From the IMG/VR virus record IMGVR_UViG_3300031537_000004, positions 1 to 40,620 of that record: 40,620 bases of DNA, one strand, 5' to 3'. The translations under genes and the position numbers were made by a program. This document shows, in pieces, positions 24,946 to 31,953 of this stretch. The DNA is from a virus. Below the pieces are notes generated by a model, which was given only the letters and a program-made list of their open reading frames with translations, was not told where the DNA came from and made no database searches. Positions within the stretch are counted from its first letter, which is position 1. Every line of letters starts with the position of its first letter.

Positions 24946-25114
24946 ATTACAAACTATTCTATTCAATAAAAATATAACAATAAAATATATTGCAAAAAAA
25001 TGTAATAGAAGCCCGTCCCGGATGGGCTATAAAATAGATAAATTAATTCTAAATTTATCAGAGATAAAAATAATTTTAAAAGAATTAAACATGAAATTTG
25101 AAGATATTTTCTGA
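24923..25114 (+). CDS. Small helix-turn-helix protein, 63 residues
   Basis: NKNITIKYIAKKCNRSPSRMGYKIDKLILNLSEIKIILKELNMKFEDIF has the spacing of an XRE/Cro-like HTH: helices 2-3 at about 18-35 and the closing L-x-x-x-F-x-D-I-F. It overlaps the AbrB-like gene by 23 bases. Last gene of the early operon. Its TGA stop begins an extended -10 box. Confidence 0.7.
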   Translation: MGKKQMNKLQTILFNKNITIKYIAKKCNRSPSRMGYKIDKLILNLSEIKIILKELNMKFEDIF

Positions 25115-25120
25115 TATAAT
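25112..25120 (+). promoter_or_regulatory. Extended -10 box overlapping a stop codon
   Basis: TG-A-TATAAT begins with the TGA stop of the HTH gene. There is no gene between it and the terminator at 25156-25186, so if active it would make a transcript of about 60 bases. Confidence 0.4.
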
Positions 25121-25126
25121 AATATC

Positions 25127-25186
25127 GTTGAAAGCTTTTCCTTTTACTATAAAATAAAAAACAGGGATTATATACCCTGTTTTTTA
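25127..25186 (+). ncRNA. Candidate small RNA of about 60 bases
   Basis: The interval from the predicted start of the promoter at 25112-25120 to the intrinsic terminator is gene-free. Only sequence architecture supports it, and the terminator can equally serve the early operon and the convergent DUF927 gene. Confidence 0.28.
25156..25186. terminator. Bidirectional intrinsic terminator
   Basis: AAAAAACAGGG pairs with CCCTGTTTTTT around ATTATATA. The A run on one side and T run on the other let it work in both directions, between the early plus operon and the convergent DUF927 gene. Confidence 0.85.
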
Positions 25187-25201
25187 TGTTTTAATCGGTT
25201 T

Positions 25202-26971
25202 TTATTTCTCCAATGGATTTATTTCCATCTGAGTATATTCGTCTAATTTTTCGGTAAAAAAGTCATCTTTAAATTGTATTGGACGAATTGAATTATTTTC
25301 ATATTTCATTACTTTAAAATTATTTTTTGAATCTAAAATTACAAGATTTTCTTGCTTGATGAATCTTAAAAATTGTTTTTCAGGAATATCATTTTCCCTT
25401 AAGATTTTTAATAATTCATTTCTATAAAAACAGGGACCATCTTCATGAATGAATCCTAAACGAGAAATTTTCGATTCATGACTAAATCTGCTACGATTTG
25501 AAAAATACGTTTCTTTTATAATTTCTAAAGCATATTCCATTTTATCAATGCTTTTTTTCGTTGGTAATCGCTTTAAAATCCTTTTTCCCCAGGCTACGGA
25601 GTCGAATTCTTTGTAGCCAAAAATAGTATGCATTATTATATCGCATAAAACTAATAACGAAACATGCGTTATGTGTGCCTCAAGATTTATATTATTGGCC
25701 AATTTATCTTCTATATCATTTAATAGGTCCTCTAATTTAGATTTCCGCTCTTTTATAAATTCAATGAATTTTGGTCCTAAAAGTCCATAATTTTCATAAA
25801 CAATTTTTTTTGTTGTCCTGGCAAGATCCTTGTTAACAGATGGGACACCTTCAATCTCTAAAAGGCGTTTATATGCCCCGCCGTCTATTCTTGCATTTAA
25901 TACGGCTCTTTCTCCTGTAAATAAAAATGTATTATCCCAAGTACTAACTGGCCTACTTTTTAAATCTTTACTTGAACGAGTCCTTCCGGAACCGTTCGCC
26001 ATGTCATAAATTAATTTATCCATTTCATTTTTATTTAAAATACTAAATTGTTGGCTATCATCAAATATTGTAATAATATTATTAAAAATACTAAATCGTG
26101 CCTCAATCCCGGCCCTAGTAACATTACAACTTGGAATTGTATCTTTCCCCGGCCGTCCCCATATACTATAGGCGACGGCCGCCGCAATAGATTTCCCACG
26201 ATTTGGCGGCGCGTAATTATAAAGTCCGAAACCCTGTAATTTTAGAAGCTTTATTAAGGGACTTGCTAAACTAATAGCTGGGTACAATCTAAAGATATCA
26301 TTCTTAAGATTAAATAAAAGACAATGTTTATATTCTTCCCAATCACCTTTTTGATGAAGGCTTTCAATTATTATTTTTTCGTTTTCGTCTTCAGTGTGTA
26401 GTATTATTTTTTTGCTATAAGGTAAAAATTCATTATTTACCCAACCAAGTTTTGAAGAAGCATATTTTCTCTCAATCTTCATGTGCTTAACCAGGCCCGA
26501 AATATACTTATCATATTGTACAATGTCGCTGATATTCCCATCAAACCAGCTAGAAGTTTTTAAATGGGAATTTAAAAAAATTTTAAAATTTCTTGGAGTC
26601 GCAAATGCATCGTCCGATTTAAATACATTTACTTCTTTATTGAATCCATTCGTTATTGTTAATAAAAGCTCTTCACGCTTATTTAAATATATTAAATCTG
26701 TTGGTATTAGTTGGACCGGAGTAATTAATTTATCCTGGTATTTCTCGGATTTATTTATAAATCTTTGAATAAATCCTTTCTTTGATAAATAATATCCAGC
26801 TCCTACATTTAAATCTAATAATTTTATATTATTAGAAAATTTGAGATCCTCTTTAAAAGTTTTTTCGCCTTTAAATTTATTGTATTCATTAATATATTTA
26901 TAGTTATCAACAGTTTTATCAACAAGTTTATCATTTATATTATTTAATTTTGTAGACGTATTCGAAATCAT
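25202..26971 (-). CDS. DUF927-domain ATPase, probable replicative helicase
   Basis: The protein has 589 residues. The ATPase core shows Walker A PPNRGKS (255-261), Walker B IITIFDDS (299-306), GSGRTRSSKD and TGERAVLNARIDGGAYKRLLEI (352-373), matching the DUF927 family, which is usually found next to or fused to primases in phages and mobile elements. The N-terminal 220 residues have no recognised primase motif. The C-terminus may bind partners. ATG follows GGAGG. It is transcribed against its neighbours together with the HTH gene 33 bases upstream and lies beside the iteron region, which suggests an origin-linked helicase/loader role (inference). Confidence 0.88.
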   Translation of the reverse strand: MISNTSTKLNNINDKLVDKTVDNYKYINEYNKFKGEKTFKEDLKFSNNIKLLDLNVGAGYYLSKKGFIQRFINKSEKYQDKLITPVQLIPTDLIYLNKREELLLTITNGFNKEVNVFKSDDAFATPRNFKIFLNSHLKTSSWFDGNISDIVQYDKYISGLVKHMKIERKYASSKLGWVNNEFLPYSKKIILHTEDENEKIIIESLHQKGDWEEYKHCLLFNLKNDIFRLYPAISLASPLIKLLKLQGFGLYNYAPPNRGKSIAAAVAYSIWGRPGKDTIPSCNVTRAGIEARFSIFNNIITIFDDSQQFSILNKNEMDKLIYDMANGSGRTRSSKDLKSRPVSTWDNTFLFTGERAVLNARIDGGAYKRLLEIEGVPSVNKDLARTTKKIVYENYGLLGPKFIEFIKERKSKLEDLLNDIEDKLANNINLEAHITHVSLLVLCDIIMHTIFGYKEFDSVAWGKRILKRLPTKKSIDKMEYALEIIKETYFSNRSRFSHESKISRLGFIHEDGPCFYRNELLKILRENDIPEKQFLRFIKQENLVILDSKNNFKVMKYENNSIRPIQFKDDFFTEKLDEYTQMEINPLEK

Positions 26972-27004
26972 TTAATATCCTCCATTTTCCCCCAATAGAT
27001 AAAT

Positions 27005-27217
27005 TCATTTCCGAAAAATATTAGTAATATTCTTATATCGTCCCGGATCATTTTTATATTTCTTTATTAAATTATTAATTTCTCTTTGGGGAATTAATAT
27101 CCGACCTTCTTTTTTTATGGAATTTAGTTGATTATTTTTTATTTTGAGTCGGACAGTTCTAGGAGTAATTTTCAAACGTATGGCAGCCTCTTTAGTTGTT
27201 AAATATTTTTCATTCAC
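27005..27217 (-). CDS. Helix-turn-helix (HTH_17, excisionase/AlpA-like) protein
   Basis: The 70-residue protein reads NEKYLTTKEAAIRLKITPRTVRLKIKNNQLNSIKKEGRILIPQREINNLIKKY, a textbook winged HTH_17 domain. Such proteins act as excisionases, activators or origin-binding factors. With no integrase in the window, excision is unlikely; it may bind the iterons or the palindromic operator at 27247-27262. It starts at GTG with AGAGGTGATA upstream. Confidence 0.85.
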   Translation of the reverse strand: MNEKYLTTKEAAIRLKITPRTVRLKIKNNQLNSIKKEGRILIPQREINNLIKKYKNDPGRYKNITNIFRK

Positions 27218-27244
27218 GTTATCACCTCTTCCCTAATAGAAAAG

Positions 27245-27273
27245 AGTATACATTAATGTATAGTGTTTTGCAA
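27245..27273 (-). promoter_or_regulatory. Promoter of the HTH/DUF927 operon
   Basis: On the minus strand TTGCAA (27273-27268) and TATACT (27250-27245) are separated by exactly 17 bases. This matches a vegetative promoter and lies about 28 bases before the HTH gene start. Confidence 0.65.
27247..27262. promoter_or_regulatory. 16-base perfect palindrome (candidate operator)
   Basis: TATACATTAATGTATA is its own reverse complement and covers most of the -10 box and spacer of the minus promoter. A dimeric repressor bound here would block the replication operon; the adjacent HTH protein is a possible ligand. Confidence 0.6.
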
Positions 27274-27363
27274 TCTTTTTTTTGGAGACATGTAATATTA
27301 ATGTTACAGAATAATTATAAAATAAAAAATTTCATTTGTCATTAAATTAGGTTTTCCTATATA

Positions 27364-27390
27364 AGTTACAAAAATAAAACTTTGTAACTT
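27364..27390. repeat. Inverted repeat of the GTTACAAA iteron
   Basis: AAGTTACAAA and TTTGTAACTT are exact inverted copies separated by seven bases. This is the only place where two opposed iterons form a perfect dyad. Confidence 0.7.
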
Positions 27391-27832
27391 TTCATAATTA
27401 TAGTATATGTTCACAAGCAGATAGACTTTGAAGTATTTTTTTGAGTATTTGATATTACATAAAAGGTTACAAAGTTACATAAAAAATTTTTTTTGTAACC
27501 TGTTTTGTAACCGGGTTTTTCTTTTATATATATATATATATATTAGTAATATAGTAATATATATATATATATATATATCTAGTAACTACAAAAGTTACAA
27601 AGTTACAAAAAAATGCTTGTATTTCCTATATACAAAATTAAAAAATTTTTTTTAAAAAAAAATATTTGTTATTACATATATATAATTTAATTCATTTTTT
27701 TTGTAACTTTTGCTATGTCTCTATTCAAAACATTGATTGCTCTAAGAGTGTATAGGTTACAAAAAACGTTACAATATTTAAAATGACAATTATTAGTGTC
27801 TTATATCCAAGTTATAATCAGTGATTCAGCAA

Positions 27833-27871
27833 GTTACAAAGTTACATAAAAAAGTTACACTTTTATGTAAC
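27833..27871. repeat. Dense iteron cluster
   Basis: Four motifs occur in 39 bases: GTTAC at 27833, 27841 and 27854, and GTAAC at 27867. It is the densest group of the region. Confidence 0.65.
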
Positions 27872-27984
27872 CTACTAAAAAATATATAAATTGCTTTATA
27901 ATATTTCTTACTATATAATAAAAAAGTGATTTTATTATATAAAATATTCATTTTTTATTCGTCCTTTAATAAGGGATAAATTCA

Positions 27985-28020
27985 AAAGCCAGGTGTAATT
28001 TTATGCCTGGCTTTATATAT
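27985..28020. terminator. Hairpin between origin region and membrane-gene operon
   Basis: AAAGCCAGG (27985-27993) pairs with CCTGGCTTT (28006-28014) around a 12-base loop, followed by an AT-rich tail. It would stop transcription crossing the origin, in either direction. Confidence 0.65.
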
Positions 28021-28047
28021 CCGTTAGATTAAATTTCAAAAAAAAGG

Positions 28048-28077
28048 TTGAAAATAATGTACCTTTTTTTATATAAT
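28048..28077 (+). promoter_or_regulatory. Promoter of the 28111 operon
   Basis: TTGAAA (28048-28053) and TATAAT (28072-28077) are separated by 18 bases. An inverted repeat of AAAAAAAGGT and ACCTTTTTTT overlaps the -35 side and may modulate it. Transcription would start near 28084. Confidence 0.6.
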
Positions 28078-28110
28078 ATTATTACATAATTATATAAAAA
28101 GGAGGATAAA

Positions 28111-28305
28111 ATGAATATTTTAAAAATCTTTTCTTTATTGGCATTATTATTAAAAAATGAAAATAAACAAAATGAATATTGCCCGGAATGCGGGGACAAG
28201 CCTATTACTTTTAAAAAAGGAGAAAAGATCATAATTTACATATGCGGAAGGGGCCATGTGTGGTATGAAAAAACCAAAACAAGCATTTTTGATAAGAGGA
28301 AATAA
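28111..28305 (+). CDS. Zinc-ribbon protein, 64 residues
   Basis: The N-terminus is hydrophobic (ILKIFSLLALLL), then YCPECGDK and YICGRGHVWYEK give a C-x-x-C / C-x-x-x-H zinc ribbon. AAAGGAGG precedes the ATG. It is the first gene of the operon behind the promoter at 28048. Function unknown. Confidence 0.65.
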   Translation: MNILKIFSLLALLLKNENKQNEYCPECGDKPITFKKGEKIIIYICGRGHVWYEKTKTSIFDKRK

Positions 28306-28606
28306 TTACATTTCTACGATAGAAATTGTAGAAATTGTAAGAGAAACACCAAAATATTATATTATAGATGGTCTTAAATATCGAAAGCTTTATAATCATG
28401 AAGCAATGGCAAGAAAAAAATCAATTTCAAGATATTTTAGTGATGATTATCTTTTTTGTATAGATAATCAAGAAATAGTTGAAAGACATATAAATCAATG
28501 TTATGAATATTTCAAAGAAGAATTAAAAAAAGAATTTGAATCAAAAATAAAAAATTTAGAGTTTTTTAAACTATACAAAATATGGAAAATCATAGGAGGA
28601 TATTAA
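28265..28606 (+). CDS. Hypothetical protein, 113 residues
   Basis: The ATG at 28265 is preferred over 28256 because AAGGGG (28248-28253) is better spaced. The N-terminal half is strand-rich (YISTIEIVEIVRETPKYYIIDGLKYRKLY), suggesting an SH3-like barrel; the C-terminal half is a long charged helix (CYEYFKEELKKEFESKIKNLEFFKLYKIW). It overlaps the zinc-ribbon gene by 41 bases. No family recognised. Confidence 0.6.
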   Translation: MKKPKQAFLIRGNNYISTIEIVEIVRETPKYYIIDGLKYRKLYNHEAMARKKSISRYFSDDYLFCIDNQEIVERHINQCYEYFKEELKKEFESKIKNLEFFKLYKIWKIIGGY

Positions 28607-29320
28607 ATGAATAAAAAAATTTTTGAAATTACAGGTAATTTTTGGGTAGACATGTTTTTAATTTTAATTTTTCCATGGTTCGTTATAGCAATAGCGTTCC
28701 GGAATAAATTTAATTGGCATTGGGGGAAAATTGCCATAATCGGGATTGTTGCGCTTTTTATAAACAATTTTTCTTTTTTTTCTAATAGTTCTTCTAATAG
28801 TTCTTATGAGAAAAAATACAATGATTTATTATCAAAGTATGAAAAATTACAAAATAAAGATTCTGAAAAATTAGATAATGAAAAAAAAGCGCAAACGATA
28901 AAGATAGAAAATGATAAAAAAATTACTATAAATCCAACACAAAAATCAACTCCAAAACCAACACAAAAACCAACCAAAAAACCAACACCAAAACCAACTA
29001 AAAAATTAGTTTATGATCAAAGTATAACTTTTGATCAGTTAAATAGAGATCCAGATAAATATTTCGGAAAAGGTGTTATATTTTCTGGAACTATCATTCA
29101 AGTTATGATGGATGATGCTGGTGATACTTTTCGAATTGATGTCGGCAATAATAATATTATGATTTGTACTTATAAATATAAAAATAATGAATTAAGGTTA
29201 ATTGAGAATGATAAAATCAGATTTCAAGGAATTAGTTTAGGTTTATATACTTATGAGACAGTTTTAGGGGCAGAACAAACCGTTCCGGCGGTTACTATTG
29301 ATAATATAATATCCAGATAG
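28607..29320 (+). CDS. Membrane protein with Pro/Thr/Lys repeat linker and OB-like domain
   Basis: The 237-residue protein has two membrane helices (about 14-31 and 42-60), a short coiled coil (SYEKKYNDLLSKYEKLQNKD), a linker of repeated K-P-T units (about 108-132, KPTQKPTKKPTPKPTKK), and a C-terminal domain (145-237) with YFGKGVIFSGTIIQVMMDDAGDTFRIDVG and ENDKIRFQGISLG, the pattern of OB-fold (tRNA_anti-like) domains of bacterial surface lipoproteins. The domain probably faces outward across the wall. This could be a host-surface modifying or superinfection protein carried as an accessory gene. Confidence 0.72.
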   Translation: MNKKIFEITGNFWVDMFLILIFPWFVIAIAFRNKFNWHWGKIAIIGIVALFINNFSFFSNSSSNSSYEKKYNDLLSKYEKLQNKDSEKLDNEKKAQTIKIENDKKITINPTQKSTPKPTQKPTKKPTPKPTKKLVYDQSITFDQLNRDPDKYFGKGVIFSGTIIQVMMDDAGDTFRIDVGNNNIMICTYKYKNNELRLIENDKIRFQGISLGLYTYETVLGAEQTVPAVTIDNIISR

Positions 29321-29330
29321 GAGAATTTAA

Positions 29331-29717
29331 ATGTCTAACATAAAGGATTTAGGAGAAGTTAAAAATATTAAAATTACTGCCGAAGTAGAAGGAAAAATTG
29401 TAAGTTACAATCCGGAAACGGCTGTTATTGTTGCATATGATAAAGATTCATTGATTAATTTATGTAATATTCATAGCTCAATTGACGGCACAAATAAAAT
29501 TATTAAACAGTTGAAAAATTATGCCGATACTTTACAAAATGAAGTTGATAATAAAATAAGATCCAATATGGAACTGGTGAAAAAGTCTTTTGAATATTAT
29601 AAAAATAATGACATTGAAGGTTTTAAAAAAGCTTGTAAAGATGGAGAATTAAAAGATATGCCGGAAGATGTCGCAATGGAAATGGAACAAAAAATGTTTA
29701 AGGGGGCTCTTAATTAA
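29331..29717 (+). CDS. Hypothetical protein, 128 residues, possible DGT-motif family relative
   Basis: The protein has a strand-rich opening, a central helix (IDGTNKIIKQLKNYADTLQNEVDNKI) and a C-terminal half with FEYYKNNDIEGFKKACKDGELKDMPEDVAMEMEQK. The end resembles the E-G-L/F-K-K-A-x-K-x-x-E-L segment of the 31946 protein, so they may share an ancestor. TAGGAG precedes the ATG. Confidence 0.62.
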   Translation: MSNIKDLGEVKNIKITAEVEGKIVSYNPETAVIVAYDKDSLINLCNIHSSIDGTNKIIKQLKNYADTLQNEVDNKIRSNMELVKKSFEYYKNNDIEGFKKACKDGELKDMPEDVAMEMEQKMFKGALN

Positions 29718-29878
29718 TGGATATGGAGGAATATTTTGATTACACACAGGAAAAATTAAAAAAAATTATTAAAGAAGTAAAAAGGATTGGCGTTAGTGAG
29801 TACCATCCTACTATTAAAAAAGCTAAAAAAAAGGCGATTAAAGCTTTAAAAAAATTACATAAAGAATTTGAATTTTAA
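29717..29878 (+). CDS. Small basic protein, 53 residues
   Basis: An ATG immediately after the previous gene runs 53 codons to TAA. The protein has an acidic start (MDMEEYFDYTQE) and a lysine-rich helix (KKAKKKAIKALKKLHKEFEF). GGGGGC lies upstream at 29702-29707. Function unknown; possibly nucleic-acid binding. Confidence 0.5.
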   Translation: MDMEEYFDYTQEKLKKIIKEVKRIGVSEYHPTIKKAKKKAIKALKKLHKEFEF

Positions 29879-29902
29879 AAAAAAAGGGGGATAATTAAAC
29901 TA

Positions 29903-29992
29903 ATGAAAAAATATTTTTGGTTGGGAATTATTGCAATGGCAATATTATCAAACATATTAGGTCTTATTATTTTATTTTTATATGAGAAATAA
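29903..29992 (+). CDS. 29-residue single-pass membrane peptide
   Basis: AAAAAGGGGG lies ahead of the ATG. The peptide is one helix with a short basic N-terminus (MKKYFWLGIIAMAILSNILGLIILFLYEK). It lies about 870 bases before the endolysin and could belong to the lysis set, but it is too short to classify. Confidence 0.5.
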   Translation: MKKYFWLGIIAMAILSNILGLIILFLYEK

Positions 29993-30015
29993 AATTAATC
30001 TTAGGAGGAATAAAA

Positions 30016-30348
30016 ATGAATTTGGTATTAATCTTTTCAATTTTGAGTTTGTTTGTAAATGCGGCGGTTGTCTTTATATTAACAAGATACCATAAAAGAG
30101 TATCGGATATTTATAAAAAAATATCCGCGACAAATCGGATTACTCAAGATACTTTGAGAGAATCCGACGAGGCAAATAAAATAATACTTAGTAACCTTTA
30201 TAGCGCGCAATTAGTTTCTGTCTCTATTAAAGACAGTTTGAAAGCTCTAGAGGTACAGTTAGAAGCAAAATATAAAAAAAATCAGTTATTGTTTGGTATT
30301 ACTGAAAATGATATAAGGAAAAAATATCAAGAAAATAGAAAATTTTAA
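30016..30348 (+). CDS. N-terminally membrane-anchored coiled-coil protein, 110 residues
   Basis: A single N-terminal membrane helix (about 2-23, NLVLIFSILSLFVNAAVVFIL) is followed by a polar helical body (KRVSDIYKKISATNRITQDTLRESDEANK). This topology is seen in pinholins and lysis regulators, and the gene is upstream of the endolysin, but no family is recognised. AGGAGG precedes the ATG. Confidence 0.6.
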   Translation: MNLVLIFSILSLFVNAAVVFILTRYHKRVSDIYKKISATNRITQDTLRESDEANKIILSNLYSAQLVSVSIKDSLKALEVQLEAKYKKNQLLFGITENDIRKKYQENRKF

Positions 30349-30373
30349 AAAATAAATTTAGGAGAATTTTTAA

Positions 30374-30517
30374 ATGACTGAAATAGAAATAATCCATGAA
30401 CAAATAGAAATATTGCATAAAAAAATTACAAATATAGAAGAATGTTTTAATATTTTAGAAAAAATGATTGAATTACAAAGTAAGAGAATTGAAAAATTAG
30501 AAATAAAAAATAAATAA
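30374..30517 (+). CDS. 47-residue coiled-coil protein
   Basis: The leader AATTTAGGAGAA and ATG precede a continuous heptad helix (IIHEQIEILHKKITNIEECFNILEKMIELQSKRIEKLEIK). Its end (QSKRIEKLE) matches the end of the next small protein (QSKRIKELE), so the two are probably duplicates that have diverged. Confidence 0.55.
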   Translation: MTEIEIIHEQIEILHKKITNIEECFNILEKMIELQSKRIEKLEIKNK

Positions 30518-30533
30518 ATTTAGGGGAAAATTT

Positions 30534-30671
30534 ATGAAATTTTTAGAAATTTTATTGTTAGATAAAAAAAAGGAAAATTTACAAGAATATCATAAAACTT
30601 TAGAGCTAATAGCCGATATTCAAAGTAAGAGAATTAAAGAATTAGAGAAAATATTAAAAATAAAAAAATAA
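30534..30671 (+). CDS. 45-residue coiled-coil protein (MKFLEIL paralog 1)
   Basis: Starts MKFLEILLLDKKKENLQEYHKTLEL and ends QSKRIKELEKILK. The start matches the next gene and the end matches the previous gene, so it bridges a trio of related small proteins. AGGGGA precedes the ATG. Confidence 0.55.
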   Translation: MKFLEILLLDKKKENLQEYHKTLELIADIQSKRIKELEKILKIKK

Positions 30672-30688
30672 ATTAGGAGCGAAATGTT

Positions 30689-30859
30689 ATGAAATTTTTA
30701 GAAATTTTAGAAACAGATAAAAATAATTATAAACGTTATAAAAAATTATCTGAGGATCAAAAAATAAAATTTGAAAAAAATTATAAAAAAACATTTCGCT
30801 ATCAATTTTATGAGTTAAATTATTATATGAGAAAGTATAAAAATAAAATGGAGGAGTAA
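30689..30859 (+). CDS. 56-residue protein (MKFLEIL paralog 2)
   Basis: It starts MKFLEILETDKNNYKRYKKL, like its upstream neighbour, and continues into a basic aromatic tail (TFRYQFYELNYYMRKYKNKMEE). TTAGGAGC precedes the ATG. It ends two bases before the endolysin start, and its 3' end supplies the endolysin ribosome site. Confidence 0.55.
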   Translation: MKFLEILETDKNNYKRYKKLSEDQKIKFEKNYKKTFRYQFYELNYYMRKYKNKMEE

Positions 30860-30861
30860 AA

Positions 30862-31539
30862 ATGTTAATTAATGGAGTTCCATATTTACAAAAGCAAATC
30901 AAGCTAAATTTAAATATAACTCCACTAAAGAGAAAAAAATCAGACATAAAGGCTATTGTTGTTCATTATACCGCAAATCCTGGGGCTACTGCCGATAATC
31001 ATTTTGATTATTGGAATAATGCTTTTAGAAAATCGTCGGCTGATGTCGTTATTGATAAAACTAAAGTTTTAAAAATCAATGACTGGTATAGAAATTATAC
31101 CTGGGCCATTGGTGATGGAAACGGTCGATTTGGATATTGGAATAGCAACACTATTTCTATTGAAATGTGTATCGAAAAAAACGGCAAGCTAGATCCTAAA
31201 ACTATATCGAATACAATTGCTTATATTCGATATCTAATCAAAAACGGATTTACAGAGAACGTAATAAGACATTATGATGCTTCAAGAAAATTATGTCCTT
31301 TTGAATTTGTTGATTTAACTATCAAGGGCCATAACAAAGCTTATAAAGATTTTAGAAGCAGAATATTTGCCAAAGATACCGCCAATTTATATGAAAATTA
31401 TCAAGGCCTTTATTGGCTATGGAAAAAGGGATTTATTACAGGTAAAGAGTATATGACAAGTAAGGAAAAATCCCATTTTGATTGTGATCAAATAGGAATT
31501 ATTATGAAGCGGATATATGAAGATATACTAAGTAAATAA
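30862..31539 (+). CDS. Endolysin: N-acetylmuramoyl-L-alanine amidase (amidase_2)
   Basis: It cuts the bond between muramic acid and the stem peptide to open the cell wall at lysis. The amidase_2 domain (about 28-165) shows zinc ligands H35 (VVHYTAN), H137 (IRHYDASRKLC) and C145, with E101 (SIEMC) as a likely catalytic residue. Residues 170-225 form a small C-terminal helical domain of unknown family (YQGLYWLWKKGFITGKEYM), perhaps for wall binding. GGAGGAG precedes the ATG. It is unusual to find the endolysin so far from the tail genes (13.5 kb from the candidate holin). Confidence 0.92.
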   Translation: MLINGVPYLQKQIKLNLNITPLKRKKSDIKAIVVHYTANPGATADNHFDYWNNAFRKSSADVVIDKTKVLKINDWYRNYTWAIGDGNGRFGYWNSNTISIEMCIEKNGKLDPKTISNTIAYIRYLIKNGFTENVIRHYDASRKLCPFEFVDLTIKGHNKAYKDFRSRIFAKDTANLYENYQGLYWLWKKGFITGKEYMTSKEKSHFDCDQIGIIMKRIYEDILSK

Positions 31540-31551
31540 AAGGAGAAAATC

Positions 31552-31953
31552 ATGAGTGAAAAATACATTGAATTTGAATTAAAGAAAGATGGAACAACAG
31601 AAAAAGTGAAGTTTAATAATTATATTTTAATTGGGATAGATCAAAATGAAGTAGAAAAAACCCATGTTGCGCGTATAATAACTCAAATTTCAGGATCATT
31701 TAACACCAAAATTTTTCATAATGAATTAGTAAAATTACAAAAGGGATTAGGGAAAAAATTAGAGGAAAGACCTCATATTGATAAAATATTTAATATAACA
31801 AATGAAATTATTAATATTTTTGAAAAAGAGGGAATCCAGGGTTTGAAATATGAACGTAAAAATGGGAAATTTTCCGAATTTAAAAATACAGAATTTGAAA
31901 ATATATTAAAAATTCTAGAAGAACAGTTCAGAGAAGGAGCAAATCATGAGTAA
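31552..31953 (+). CDS. DGT-motif family protein A, 133 residues
   Basis: It opens with FELKKDGTTEKVKFNNYILIGIDQ, then a helix pair (IFHNELVKLQKGLGKKLEERPHIDKIFNITNEIINIFEKEGIQGLKYE). It shares this plan with the proteins at 31946 and 35399: a strand-DGT-strand opening, F-[ND]-N-[YFI] with I-G at the next strand, then a helix ending in F-E-[KE]-E-G. Role unknown. Its end overlaps the next paralog by eight bases. Confidence 0.7.
   Translation: MSEKYIEFELKKDGTTEKVKFNNYILIGIDQNEVEKTHVARIITQISGSFNTKIFHNELVKLQKGLGKKLEERPHIDKIFNITNEIINIFEKEGIQGLKYERKNGKFSEFKNTEFENILKILEEQFREGANHE

Larger units (their letters stand above)
27290..27880. other. Putative iteron-type replication origin
   Basis: This gene-free stretch contains 17 GTTAC or GTAAC motifs between 27303 and 27871. 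In three places (27466, 27594 and 27833) two GTTACA units follow each other at an 8-base period (GTTACAAAGTTACA). There is a perfect 10-base inverted repeat AAGTTACAAA...TTTGTAACTT (27364-27390). Between clusters lie long TA-dinucleotide tracts (27526-27579), which would melt easily. Iterons plus AT-rich tracts beside a helicase gene are the hallmarks of a theta origin. The repeat is seen; origin function is inference. Confidence 0.65.

Noticed and set aside
27005-27217. Excisionase role for the HTH_17 protein
   Set aside because: There is no integrase in the window, and the gene is paired with a replication ATPase, so DNA binding for regulation or replication is more likely.
27526-27579. TA-dinucleotide tracts read as a microsatellite or CRISPR-like repeat
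   Set aside because: They are simple AT alternations with no unit-spacer structure, and fit better as easily melted DNA in an origin.
27428-27655. 75-residue plus-strand open frame in the iteron region
   Set aside because: It is low-complexity sequence (long TA and T runs read as Y, I and F), has no ribosome site, and covers the origin-like repeats.
28029-28232. 67-residue minus-strand open frame
   Set aside because: It overlaps the promoter and the zinc-ribbon gene on the opposite strand and has no ribosome site.
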